Shown here: positions 1 to 5,646 of the stretch, piece after piece
Numbering within the stretch: the first letter of the stretch is position 1
Layout of the letters: every line of letters begins with the position of its first letter
From: Acidimicrobiia bacterium
Lineage (GTDB): Bacteria; Actinomycetota; Acidimicrobiia; Acidimicrobiales; Ilumatobacteraceae
Assembly: GCA_013815505.1 (NCBI GenBank)
Contig: JACDGA010000132.1
Coordinates: 1-5,648, forward strand
Length of the DNA stretch: 5,648 bases
Direction: 5' to 3'
Program-made: the position numbers and the translations under genes
Notes under the pieces: generated by a model
Told to the model about the DNA's origin: nothing
What the model saw: the letters and a program-made list of their open reading frames with translations, nothing else
Database searches by the model: none

Positions 1-186
1 CTGCGGCGCCGCCGCCCCGCGTCCTGCTGCGAGCCGGGCGCTGTCGACTGCGGCGAGCGCCAGTAGCTCGCCCGGGCCGGGGCGCGAGCGGTAGGCCCCT
101 GTCCAGTCGCTCCCGTCCCACCACCGCAGGCGAACGCCACCCTCGGGATCGGGGTACCAGCCTTGCCGTGGCGGGTTCGCGTTCAT
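1..186 (-). CDS. DUF2510 domain protein, N-terminal part (runs off window)
   Basis: Partial gene; the first 62 codons are visible and stay open to the window edge. Residues 9-30 carry the DUF2510 signature: GWYPDPEGG, then LRWWDG, then DWT. This short Trp-rich motif is common at the N-terminus of actinobacterial proteins, often membrane proteins, and its function is unknown. After it comes an Arg/Pro-rich linker and an Ala-rich stretch (about residues 43-60) that could begin a helix or a low-complexity linker; the rest is not visible. The ATG (186-184) overlaps the TGA of the SPFH gene as ATGA, and there is only a weak GAG-type ribosome site, so translation is probably coupled to the upstream gene. 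The C-terminal part, which would decide the job, lies outside the window. The DUF2510 call is firm; any role with the SPFH/NfeD pair is inferred from the overlap alone. Confidence 0.85.
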   Translation of the reverse strand, partial: MNANPPRQGWYPDPEGGVRLRWWDGSDWTGAYRSRPGPGELLALAAVDSARLAAGRGAAAPQ

Positions 187-1211
187 GGAATCTCGGTCGG
201 CGGTGGCACCTCTACCCGCTCCGCTTCGTCGGGCACCGCCAGTCCGTCACGAGCCCGCGCCTCGACCTCGCCGTCGTCGCGCCGCGTCGTCTCGACGAGC
301 GCCGCGACTGTGCCGAGCAGGCCGGAGAACTCGGCGGGGATGATCAGCTTGGTCGCCCGGCCGTCGCCGATGCGTTGCAGCGCCTCGAGGTACTCGACCG
401 TCAGCACGACGTTGTCGGCGTCGGCGGCCTTGATGCCGGTGAGCCGGGCCCGGGCGGCCTCGCCCTCGCCCCGGCCGAGCTTCTCGAGCCGCAGCTGCTC
501 AGCCGTGGCGCGCAGCTCGATCGCCTGAGCGTCGCCCTCGGCGTCGAGCACGGCCGCCTGCCTGCGTCCCTCGGCGGCGAGGATCGACGACTGCTTCTCG
601 CCGTCGGCGCGGGTGATCGCCGCCTCCTGGTAGCCGCGAGCTTCCGTGACCGTCGCCCGGCGATCGCGCTCGGCACGCATCTGTGCGTGCATCGCCGCCA
701 CCACCTCGGGCGGCGGGTCGATGCGCTGGATCTCGACGCGCACGACCTTGACGCCCCACTTGTCGGTGGCGTCGTCGAGCACCTCGCGCAGCTGGGCGTT
801 GATCGTGTCGCGCGACGTCAGCGCCTTGTCCAGCTCGATGTCGCCGATCAGGTTCCGCAGGTTCGTCTGGGCCAGCTTGGTGATCGCCGTGAAGAAGTCG
901 GCGACGTTGTAGACGAGGCGCTGCGGATCGGTGGCCTCGTAGTACACGACGGCATCGACGGACACGACCACGTTGTCGGACGTGATCACCTCCTGGGGTG
1001 GGACGTCGACGACCTGCTCGCGCATGTCGACGAGCCGCATCGTCTCGATGAACGGGAGGATGAGGTTGAAGCCTGGCTCCTTCGTCGTCTTGAAGCGCCC
1101 GAGCCGCTCGACGAGTCCTCGCTGGTAGGGGCGCACGATCTTGACGGCGCCGATCAGGTAGGCGATGCCCACCACGGCGATGGCGACGATGACGACGATT
1201 GCGACGGTCAC
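183..1211 (-). CDS. SPFH/band-7 domain protein, paraslipin (stomatin-like) type
   Basis: A 342-residue membrane-anchored scaffold protein of the stomatin/prohibitin/flotillin superfamily. One N-terminal transmembrane segment (about residues 3-22) is followed by the SPFH domain (about 24-200). It shows the family signatures GLVERLGRF (32-40), GFNLILPFIETM (47-58), ITSDNVVVSVDAVVYY (76-91), and the very conserved LIGDIELDKALTSRDTINAQL (121-141). Residues about 175-250 are Ala/Glu/Arg-rich and probably form the oligomerising coiled coil; a Pro/Glu-rich tail ends the protein. Length and motifs fit paraslipins (QmcA/STOML2-like), which form large ring assemblies at the membrane. The GTG start (1211-1209) overlaps the NfeD stop as GTGA and has a good ribosome site, AGGAG, five bases upstream (1221-1217). 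The longer reading frame reaching 1547 only reads through the NfeD gene in another frame. Its partner is the upstream NfeD protein. The substrate or client is unknown. Confidence 0.96.
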   Translation of the reverse strand: MTVAIVVIVAIAVVGIAYLIGAVKIVRPYQRGLVERLGRFKTTKEPGFNLILPFIETMRLVDMREQVVDVPPQEVITSDNVVVSVDAVVYYEATDPQRLVYNVADFFTAITKLAQTNLRNLIGDIELDKALTSRDTINAQLREVLDDATDKWGVKVVRVEIQRIDPPPEVVAAMHAQMRAERDRRATVTEARGYQEAAITRADGEKQSSILAAEGRRQAAVLDAEGDAQAIELRATAEQLRLEKLGRGEGEAARARLTGIKAADADNVVLTVEYLEALQRIGDGRATKLIIPAEFSGLLGTVAALVETTRRDDGEVEARARDGLAVPDEAERVEVPPPTEIP

Positions 1212-1723
1212 GGGCGCTCCTCTCCGGCGCTCGTCGCGCCCTGTTCGTTCGGTTCGACGGGCTCCACCACGATTCGTGTCCCACGCATCGAGGCGATGCG
1301 CACGCGAGCGCCCGAACGGATCGAGACGGCGCTGTCGGTGATCGCGCCCCACACCTCGCCGTCGACGCTGACGCGGCCGCGGCGGTCGGTGTCGTCGGGC
1401 GAGATGTCGATGGTGACGATGCCGGTCGTGCCGACCAGGCGGTCGGCGCCGACCCCGGCGGGAAGCTCGTTCTCGGCGACGAAGCGACGCAACCACTGCG
1501 TCATCACGACGAACAGCGCGGCGCCGCCGAACACGAAGACCGCCCACTGGATCTCCACCGCGATGTCGTAGAAGGCGAGGATCATCGCCGCGAACGCCGA
1601 GATCGCGAACGGCAGCAGCACGAAGGAGCCACCGAGCACGGTCAGCTCGACCAGCGCGAACCCGACGGCGACCACCAACCAGATCCAGGGCCAGACGTCC
1701 ACGTCGATCCCGAGGTCCAGCAC
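1208..1723 (-). CDS. Short NfeD family membrane protein (NfeD1b type)
   Basis: A 171-residue protein with three predicted transmembrane helices (about residues 13-31, 35-55 and 58-77). A soluble OB-fold NfeD domain follows (about 96-156): LVGTTGIVTID, then GRVSVDGEVWGA, then IRSGARVRI and GTRIVVEP. It lacks the N-terminal ClpP-like serine protease domain of long NfeD proteins, so it belongs to the short class that is characteristically encoded next to paraslipins, as here. The OB domain is thought to bind the SPFH partner or help its assembly. I chose GTG at 1723 because the first helix begins ten residues later and because a TACGAT -10 box sits six bases before it. Further upstream the frame (to 1858) gives Ser/Arg/Pro-rich sequence that looks like an antisense reading of the opposite strand. 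There is no usable ribosome site: GGGAG is one base from the GTG. A leaderless mRNA is therefore likely. Confidence 0.9.
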   Translation of the reverse strand: MLDLGIDVDVWPWIWLVVAVGFALVELTVLGGSFVLLPFAISAFAAMILAFYDIAVEIQWAVFVFGGAALFVVMTQWLRRFVAENELPAGVGADRLVGTTGIVTIDISPDDTDRRGRVSVDGEVWGAITDSAVSIRSGARVRIASMRGTRIVVEPVEPNEQGATSAGEERP

Positions 1724-1729
1724 GCTCCC

Positions 1730-1735
1730 ATCGTA
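1730..1735 (-). promoter_or_regulatory. -10 box of a leaderless promoter for the NfeD-SPFH-DUF2510 operon
   Basis: On the minus strand, TACGAT (TANNNT consensus) is followed by six bases, GGGAGC, and then the GTG start of the NfeD gene. That spacing places the transcription start on or next to the start codon, the standard layout of leaderless actinobacterial genes. No clear -35 box is seen at 16-18 bases upstream. The same layout recurs at 5133-5147, which raises confidence in both. Confidence 0.6.
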
Positions 1736-1784
1736 CGACGCCGACGCGCGGCGAGGGGTCGCGTCAGCCGGCTGTGGCGAGCCG

Positions 1785-1928
1785 GTGCTCGAGAACGGCC
1801 TGCCGGTGACCGTCATCGCTGTTGCGATGTACGAGGACGCCGAGGGTCGACGCTTCATCGATGTCGACGCTGAGCACGACCTTCAGGTGAACCTCGAGAT
1901 CGCGGCCGGCGCCGTCAACGCAGCGTGA
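1785..1928 (+). other. Short unassigned reading frame, possible small gene or remnant
   Basis: Reading from GTG 1785 to TGA 1926-1928 gives 47 residues ending LEIAAGAVNAA. Third codon positions are about 80% G or C, and the amino acid mix (Asp/Glu-rich, with an alternating hydrophobic stretch VTVIAVAMYED) looks like real protein rather than antisense noise. Possible starts are GTG 1785, GTG 1806 and ATG 1827. None has a ribosome site or a -10 box six bases ahead. The frame stays open further left, but only into the antisense of the NfeD gene. It ends 64 bases before the M28 peptidase start, on the same strand. It could be a small gene with an unusual start, or the C-terminal remnant of a gene cut by rearrangement. 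I do not recognise a family. Confidence 0.3.
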
Positions 1929-1956
1929 AGCGGAACGGGAGGTCCCGAAGAAGAGC

Positions 1957-1962
1957 TAACTT
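1957..1962 (+). promoter_or_regulatory. Possible -10 box for the M28 peptidase gene
   Basis: TAACTT fits the TANNNT pattern and lies 30 bases before the ATG, leaving room for a leader of about 24 bases that contains the ribosome site. No convincing -35 box is seen. The call rests on position and a loose consensus only. Confidence 0.25.
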
Positions 1963-1981
1963 CGTCAGTTCCGCATACGCC

Positions 1982-1985
1982 AGGA
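1982..1985 (+). promoter_or_regulatory. Ribosome binding site of the M28 peptidase gene
   Basis: AGGA, seven bases before ATG 1993, the normal spacing. It supports the first ATG as the start, as does the signal peptide that begins right there. Confidence 0.6.
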
Positions 1986-1992
1986 TGGTCGA

Positions 1993-3504
1993 ATGAGGCT
2001 TCGTAAAGGTGCAGCAGTGGGGGTCGCCGCCGCTCTGGTAGCAGGGGCCCTGGGGTTCTCGCCGCCAGATCTGGTGTCCGCAGATCAAGAGCGATCGGAC
2101 CGGCGATGCGAGCGCAACAACAACAGCGTCCGCAAGTTGCTCGAGTGCATCACCGTCGCCGGCGTCCTCAGGCACGAGGAAGCGTTCCAGGAGATCGCCG
2201 ACGACAACGACGGCACTCGTGTCTCCGGGACACCCGGCTACGACGAGTCCGTCGACTACGTCGCCCGCAAGATGCGGCGTGCTGGCTACCGCGTCACGAT
2301 CCAGGAGTTCGAGTTCCTGCTGTTCCGGATCCTCGGTCCGTCTGAGCTCGACCAGACCGCTCCCGGGCAGGCGACCTACACCGAGGGCACCGACTTCGCG
2401 CCGACGCCGCAGTCGGACCCGGGCGAGGTCGAAGCGGCCGTGACGGCCGTCGATCTCCAGCTCGGCCTCGGCAACGCCTCGACGAGCGGGTGTGAGCCGG
2501 CGGACTACGACAACTTCCCCGTGGGCAACATCGCCCTGATCCAGCGCGGCACGTGCACGTTCGAGCAGAAGGCCGAGACGGCCGCCGCTGAGGGTGCGTC
2601 GGGTGTGATCTTCTTCAACCAGGGAAACACGGCGGCTCCGGACCGCAACGGCATCCCCGCCGTGACGCTCGGCAACACGAACACGAGCGGCATCCCCGCC
2701 GTCAGCACCACGTACGCGCTCGGCGTGCAGCTGTCCGAGACGCCGGGGCTGCGGATGCACATGTTCGTCAACGTCGATCGCCGTGTCGCCGAGACGTACA
2801 ACGTCATCGCCGACTCAGAGCGCCACCGTCACGGCGGCGACGTGATCATGGCCGGCGCCCACCTCGACTCGGTGGCCGAAGGCCCTGGCATCCAGGACAA
2901 CGGCTCCGGCTCCAGCGCCCTGCTCGAGACGGCGCTGCAGATGGCGAAGACGAAGACCGAGAACCCGACGCGCTTCGCCTGGTGGGGCGCAGAGGAGTCG
3001 GGCCTCCTCGGGTCGACGTTCTACGTCAACGACCTCGTGGCCAACGATCCCGAGGGGCTCGAGGACATCGAGCTCTACCTGAACTTCGACATGATCGCCT
3101 CACCGAACTACGGGTTGTTCATCTACGACGGTGACGGCGATGCGTTCGGCCTCGTCGGTCCCGACGGTTCCGACGACATCGAGGCAGTGTTCGAGCGCTA
3201 CTACGCCGAGCGCGGCATCCCGTCCGAGCCCACGGCGTTCAGCGGTCAATCCGACTACCAGGCGTTCATCAACAACGGCATCCCGGCCGGCGGTCTGTTC
3301 ACCGGCGCAGAGGGCATCAAGACCGCGGCGCAGCAGGCGAAGTGGGGCGGCACCGCCGGCATCGCCTACGACCCCTGCGATCACAAGGCCTGTGACGACA
3401 TCGACAACCTGTCGCTCCGGGCGCTCGACATCAACTCCGACGCCGTCGCCTACGCGATGCTCAACTACGCCACGGGACGTGACGAGCTGAACACCGGCGG
3501 CTGA
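1993..3504 (+). CDS. Secreted M28 zinc aminopeptidase with inserted PA domain
   Basis: A 503-residue exported metallopeptidase that removes N-terminal residues from peptides outside the cell. Residues 1-30 form a signal peptide (MRLRK, a hydrophobic core, cleavage likely after VSA). A protease-associated (PA) domain (about 125-260, core GNIALIQRGTCTF) is inserted before the catalytic core, as in the larger M28 enzymes. By alignment from memory to Streptomyces griseus aminopeptidase, the zinc ligands are His290 (AGAHLDS), Asp302 (IQDNGSGSSA), Glu335 (WWGAEESG), Asp366 (NFDMIASPN) and His464; Glu334 is the catalytic base. Cys462 and Cys467 flank His464 and should form the conserved disulfide. 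Two more pairs (39/52 and 167/188) make six cysteines in all, fitting an exported protein. Asp463 stands where the Streptomyces enzyme has Tyr246. The gene is monocistronic and converges on the MoaD-like gene, with 55 bases between stops. It probably serves nutrient peptide scavenging. Confidence 0.95.
   Translation: MRLRKGAAVGVAAALVAGALGFSPPDLVSADQERSDRRCERNNNSVRKLLECITVAGVLRHEEAFQEIADDNDGTRVSGTPGYDESVDYVARKMRRAGYRVTIQEFEFLLFRILGPSELDQTAPGQATYTEGTDFAPTPQSDPGEVEAAVTAVDLQLGLGNASTSGCEPADYDNFPVGNIALIQRGTCTFEQKAETAAAEGASGVIFFNQGNTAAPDRNGIPAVTLGNTNTSGIPAVSTTYALGVQLSETPGLRMHMFVNVDRRVAETYNVIADSERHRHGGDVIMAGAHLDSVAEGPGIQDNGSGSSALLETALQMAKTKTENPTRFAWWGAEESGLLGSTFYVNDLVANDPEGLEDIELYLNFDMIASPNYGLFIYDGDGDAFGLVGPDGSDDIEAVFERYYAERGIPSEPTAFSGQSDYQAFINNGIPAGGLFTGAEGIKTAAQQAKWGGTAGIAYDPCDHKACDDIDNLSLRALDINSDAVAYAMLNYATGRDELNTGG
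2649..2702 (+). repeat. Two 15-base direct copies inside the PA domain, 39 bases apart
   Basis: The 15-mer CGGCATCCCCGCCGT occurs at 2649-2663 and again at 2688-2702, exactly 13 codons apart and in the same frame. It encodes GIPAV twice (residues 220-224 and 233-237). The spacing suggests a 39-base in-frame duplication that has since diverged, although PA domains often have a GIP(A/V)V element at this place. Confidence 0.6.
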
Positions 3505-3559
3505 TCGTGGAGCGCCAGCGCGAGGGAGAGGGCGTTTACGGAGCCGACCTCGTGACCGC
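3505..3559. other. Convergent intergenic gap, no clear terminator
   Basis: 55 bases separate the stop of the M28 gene from the stop of the MoaD-like gene. I see only a tiny GCGC-CA-GCGC palindrome, too tight to fold as a good stem, and no T tract on either strand. Termination here may be Rho-dependent or the transcripts may overlap. Confidence 0.5.
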
Positions 3560-3856
3560 TCAGCCGCCGGACACGGCAGGAATGATCGACAGTTCTTCGC
3601 TCGCATGGACGGGCGTCGCAGGGCCGTCTCGGTCGCGTACGTTGTCGGATCCGACGAACACGTTGACGTGCGGGCGTGTCTGTCCTTGCTCCTCGCGGAT
3701 CCGGCGTTCGAGGGCCGGGTGCTGGGTGGCCAAGGCGTCCAGCACCGTCGCGACCGTCGTCACCCGGTCCGATGCACTACCAACGCTGACCTCGATGACG
3801 GAGGCGCCAGCGACGAGGTCGCGGAGCTGCGTTGGGACGCGGACACGGACGTTCAT
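3560..3856 (-). CDS. MoaD/ThiS-family ubiquitin-fold protein with C-terminal Gly-Gly
   Basis: A 98-residue protein with a beta-grasp layout: MNVRVRVPTQLRDLVAG opens the first hairpin, a helix follows (TVATVLDALATQHPALERRI, about residues 38-57), then HVNVFVGSDNVRD, and it ends EELSIIPAVSGG. The terminal Gly-Gly is the defining feature of sulfur carriers such as MoaD and ThiS and of archaeal SAMPs; it is adenylated by an E1-like enzyme and then holds a thiocarboxylate or an isopeptide bond. The I-P-A-V-S-G-G ending is typical of MoaD proteins. The chosen ATG gives normal family length; the frame extends 24 codons further into the upstream gene without a domain reason. It starts five bases after the stop of the propeller gene with a poor ribosome site, so it is probably co-translated with it. 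No MoaE, ThiF/MoeB or thiamine gene lies in the window, so a molybdopterin or thiamine role is not shown. Confidence 0.9.
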   Translation of the reverse strand: MNVRVRVPTQLRDLVAGASVIEVSVGSASDRVTTVATVLDALATQHPALERRIREEQGQTRPHVNVFVGSDNVRDRDGPATPVHASEELSIIPAVSGG

Positions 3857-3861
3857 CGCAA

Positions 3862-5001
3862 TCACACCACGATCGGCGCCGCCCGCAATGACATCACGGG
3901 AGGCAAGTGCTCGGCGAGGAGGCGCCACGAGTCACCGTCATCGGTCGACGCGTACACCTCGCCCGTGCGGGTGCCGAAGTAGAGGCCGGCCGGGTCCTGC
4001 CCGTCAGTGGTGAACCCATCGCGCAGAACGGTGAGGTGGGCGTCGCGCTGCGGGAGCCCGGTGGTGAGGGGCTCCCACGTCTCGCCGGCGTCGGTGGTCC
4101 GCCACACGATGCACTGCCCGTCAGGGGTGCACCGATACTCGTCGCTCTCGAGTGGCAGCAGATAGGCGGTCGACGGCTGCGTCGGATGGGCGACGACCGG
4201 GAACCCGAAGTCCATCCCGGCGATCCCCGTCATCGCCGTCCACGCCTCCCCGCCATCATCGCTGCGGTAGATGCCGCCGTGGTGCTGGAGGTAGAGGCGC
4301 TCGGGATCAGCGGCGTCCCGCGCCACCTTGTGCACGCACTGACCGAACTCGAGCGCCTCCCCGTCGGGAACGAAGCCGACGACGATCCCACGATTGCTCG
4401 CCTGCCACGACGAACCGGCGTCGTCGGACCGGTAGACACCGGCCGCGGAGATGGCGATCAGCAAACGGTGGGACTCCTCCGGGTGGACAAGCACGGTGTG
4501 AAGGCACAAGCCGCCACCGCCGGGTTGCCACTGCGTGCGGTGTGGGTGGTCCCACAACCCGCTGACCAGCGAGAAGCTGCGCCCGCCGTCGTCGCTGCGG
4601 AACAGCGCAGCAGGCTCGACACCGGCGTACATCACGTCTGGCTCGTCGTTCGGGCCGGGTGCCAGCTGCCAGATCCTCGCCAACGAGGCGTCGGCACCAT
4701 CCGGAAACCGCAATGCGGCCTGCTCGTCCTCGGTCCACGTCACGCCGAGGTCGTCAGATCGCCGCAGCACCGGACCCCAATGGTTGCTGCTCGACCCTGT
4801 GAACAGTCGCGGTGTTGCCGAGCGGGTGTCGATGCAGGTGGCGTACACCTCCTCGCCGGCGAACGTCGGCCCGCTCAGCTCGAAGCGGGCGCGACCATCC
4901 CCCGAGGTGAGGGTGAACAACCCCTTCGTCGTGCCGACGAGGACGATCGTGTCCCTCGTACCCAGCGTCGCTCCGGATCCAGCTGCGATGGTCATGACCA
5001 T
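3862..5001 (-). CDS. BNR/Asp-box beta-propeller protein (sialidase-like fold, cytosolic)
   Basis: A 379-residue protein built from propeller blades. Six Asp-box motifs (S-x-D-x-G-x-x-W type) begin near residues 82 (SDDLGVTW), 136 (SDDGGRSF), 192 (SDDAGSSW), 247 (SDDGGEAW), 302 (TTDAGETW) and 352 (STDDGDSW). The 50-56 residue spacing fits a six- or seven-bladed propeller. Proteins of this kind are often annotated as exo-alpha-sialidase or WD40/YVTN/BNR-like, but I see no sialidase Arg triad or FRIP motif, so glycosidase activity is unsupported. No signal peptide is present; the N-terminus MVMTIAAGSGATLG leads straight into the first strand, so it should be cytosolic. I chose ATG 5001 over GTG 5016 because GGAGGG (5014-5009) lies seven bases ahead of it. 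A conserved loop WDHPHRTQWQPGGGGLCLH (150-168) is rich in Trp, His and Gly and could be a functional face. It is the first gene of a two-gene unit with the MoaD-like gene. Confidence 0.9.
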   Translation of the reverse strand: MVMTIAAGSGATLGTRDTIVLVGTTKGLFTLTSGDGRARFELSGPTFAGEEVYATCIDTRSATPRLFTGSSSNHWGPVLRRSDDLGVTWTEDEQAALRFPDGADASLARIWQLAPGPNDEPDVMYAGVEPAALFRSDDGGRSFSLVSGLWDHPHRTQWQPGGGGLCLHTVLVHPEESHRLLIAISAAGVYRSDDAGSSWQASNRGIVVGFVPDGEALEFGQCVHKVARDAADPERLYLQHHGGIYRSDDGGEAWTAMTGIAGMDFGFPVVAHPTQPSTAYLLPLESDEYRCTPDGQCIVWRTTDAGETWEPLTTGLPQRDAHLTVLRDGFTTDGQDPAGLYFGTRTGEVYASTDDGDSWRLLAEHLPPVMSLRAAPIVV

Positions 5002-5008
5002 AGTGACG

Positions 5009-5014
5009 CCCTCC
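5009..5014 (-). promoter_or_regulatory. Strong ribosome binding site of the propeller gene
   Basis: GGAGGG on the minus strand, seven bases before ATG 5001. It decides the start, because the alternative GTG at 5016 would overlap the site itself. Confidence 0.75.
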
Positions 5015-5050
5015 ACATCCCGAACTCATCGCTCCCGGCTGACGGCGCCC

Positions 5051-5067
5051 CTGCAGGACCCGTGCAG
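5051..5067. repeat. Small inverted repeat in the divergent promoter region
   Basis: CTGCA at 5051-5055 and TGCAG at 5063-5067 are separated by seven bases, midway between the two divergent genes. It could be an operator half-site pair, but five-base arms are expected by chance in DNA of this composition. No clear promoter for the propeller gene could be placed in the 143-base region. Confidence 0.2.
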
Positions 5068-5132
5068 AGAGCACCGAACCACAACTGTCGAGATGCGGCC
5101 GCCCCCGAGGCGGAGCTGCGACGTCGCCGCCG

Positions 5133-5138
5133 TATCCT
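5133..5138 (+). promoter_or_regulatory. -10 box of a leaderless promoter for the rhodanese lipoprotein
   Basis: TATCCT (TANNNT) is followed by six bases, GGACGT, and then GTG 5145. There is no ribosome site before this GTG or before the next ATG at 5160, so a transcript starting at the GTG is the simplest reading. The arrangement matches the NfeD promoter exactly in spacing. Confidence 0.6.
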
Positions 5139-5144
5139 GGACGT

Positions 5145-5582
5145 GTGGTCAGTTCTCGAATGCTCCTGGGCGCAGTGTTGGCGGGGCTGACGTTGATCGC
5201 AGCGGGCTGTGGATCGGACGAGGGCGAGGGAGAGAACATCGGCGAGTCGGCCACGGAGGCTCCGACCTCGTCCGAGTTGATGGACCCTCAGGCGTTCGCT
5301 GGTCGCGTCGCCGCACCCGATGTCGTGACGATCAACGTGCACACACCGAACGAGGGCAGCATCGACGGCACCGACCTCACCATTCCGTTCGACGAGGTCG
5401 CGTCGTCAACCGAGCTCCCCGATGACCGAAGCACGCAGCTGGCCGTCTACTGCCGGTCGGGCAACATGTCCGCCGACGCGATCGACGACCTCGAGGCGCT
5501 GGGTTACACGGACATCGCCGAGCTCGACGGTGGCTTCGACGCCTGGCGAGCCTCCGGTCGCCCTCTCGAGCCCGCCGGCTGA
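5145..5582 (+). CDS. Lipoprotein with a single rhodanese domain
   Basis: A 145-residue exported protein. Residues 1-22 form a lipoprotein signal peptide with the lipobox IAAGC, so Cys22 should be lipidated and the protein tethered to the outer face of the membrane. A Glu/Ser/Thr-rich linker (about 23-45) precedes a compact rhodanese domain (about 46-142). Visible features are DPQAFAGRVAAPDVVTINVH (47-66), the segment around IPFDEV, then VYCRSGNMSA with active-site Cys103 in a CRSGNMS loop, and the closing LDGGFDAWRASGRPLEP. The catalytic Cys and loop length match single-domain sulfurtransferases that carry a persulfide. The sulfur donor and acceptor outside the cell are unknown, so a redox or thiol role is equally possible. 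GTG 5145 is preferred over ATG 5160 because of the -10 box six bases before it and because it adds an Arg to the positive n-region of the signal. It is divergent from the propeller-MoaD unit. Confidence 0.93.
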   Translation: MVSSRMLLGAVLAGLTLIAAGCGSDEGEGENIGESATEAPTSSELMDPQAFAGRVAAPDVVTINVHTPNEGSIDGTDLTIPFDEVASSTELPDDRSTQLAVYCRSGNMSADAIDDLEALGYTDIAELDGGFDAWRASGRPLEPAG

Positions 5583-5593
5583 GACGTTCGGCG

Positions 5594-5646
5594 GATTCTC
5601 AGCGCGATCTGGCCCCAACTCTGGGTGCGTCCGCGTGGGGAGAATC
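5594..5646. repeat. Nested weak inverted repeats after the rhodanese gene
   Basis: GATTCTC (5594-5600) matches GAGAATC (5640-5646) as an inverted repeat. Inside it, CCCCA (5613-5617) pairs with TGGGG (5636-5640), or CCCA with TGGG (5614-5617 and 5622-5625) as a small hairpin. No T tract follows, so this is at best a weak terminator or the edge of a regulatory region for a gene beyond the window. No credible reading frame starts in these last 66 bases. Confidence 0.3.

Noticed and set aside
168..1571. 467-codon plus-strand reading frame
   Set aside because: It is antisense to the SPFH and NfeD genes, with a repetitive Arg/Asp/Leu/Val/Gly composition and no domain; a by-product of high GC content.
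1724..1858. Longer N-terminus for the NfeD protein (start at 1858)
   Set aside because: It adds 45 Ser/Arg/Pro-rich residues ahead of the first helix, crosses the -10 box, and opposes a plus-strand frame with better coding character.
1936..1947. Palindrome CGGGAGGTCCCG as terminator or operator upstream of the M28 gene
   Set aside because: The stem is only four base pairs once a loop is allowed, with no T tract; it is likely chance in GC-rich DNA.
1985..1996. Three-codon upstream frame (ATG GTC GAA TGA) overlapping the M28 start
   Set aside because: The ATG sits inside the ribosome site and such a short frame is expected by chance; no sign that it regulates the gene.
3862..5001. Sialidase function for the propeller protein
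   Set aside because: Asp boxes show the fold only; no FRIP motif, Arg triad or signal peptide was found.
5002..5016. GTG 5016 as start of the propeller gene
   Set aside because: The GGAGGG ribosome site lies between it and ATG 5001, so the ATG is the better start.
3907..5190. 427-codon plus-strand reading frame
   Set aside because: It is antisense to the propeller gene, whose Asp boxes are unmistakable; the plus-strand product has no recognisable motif.
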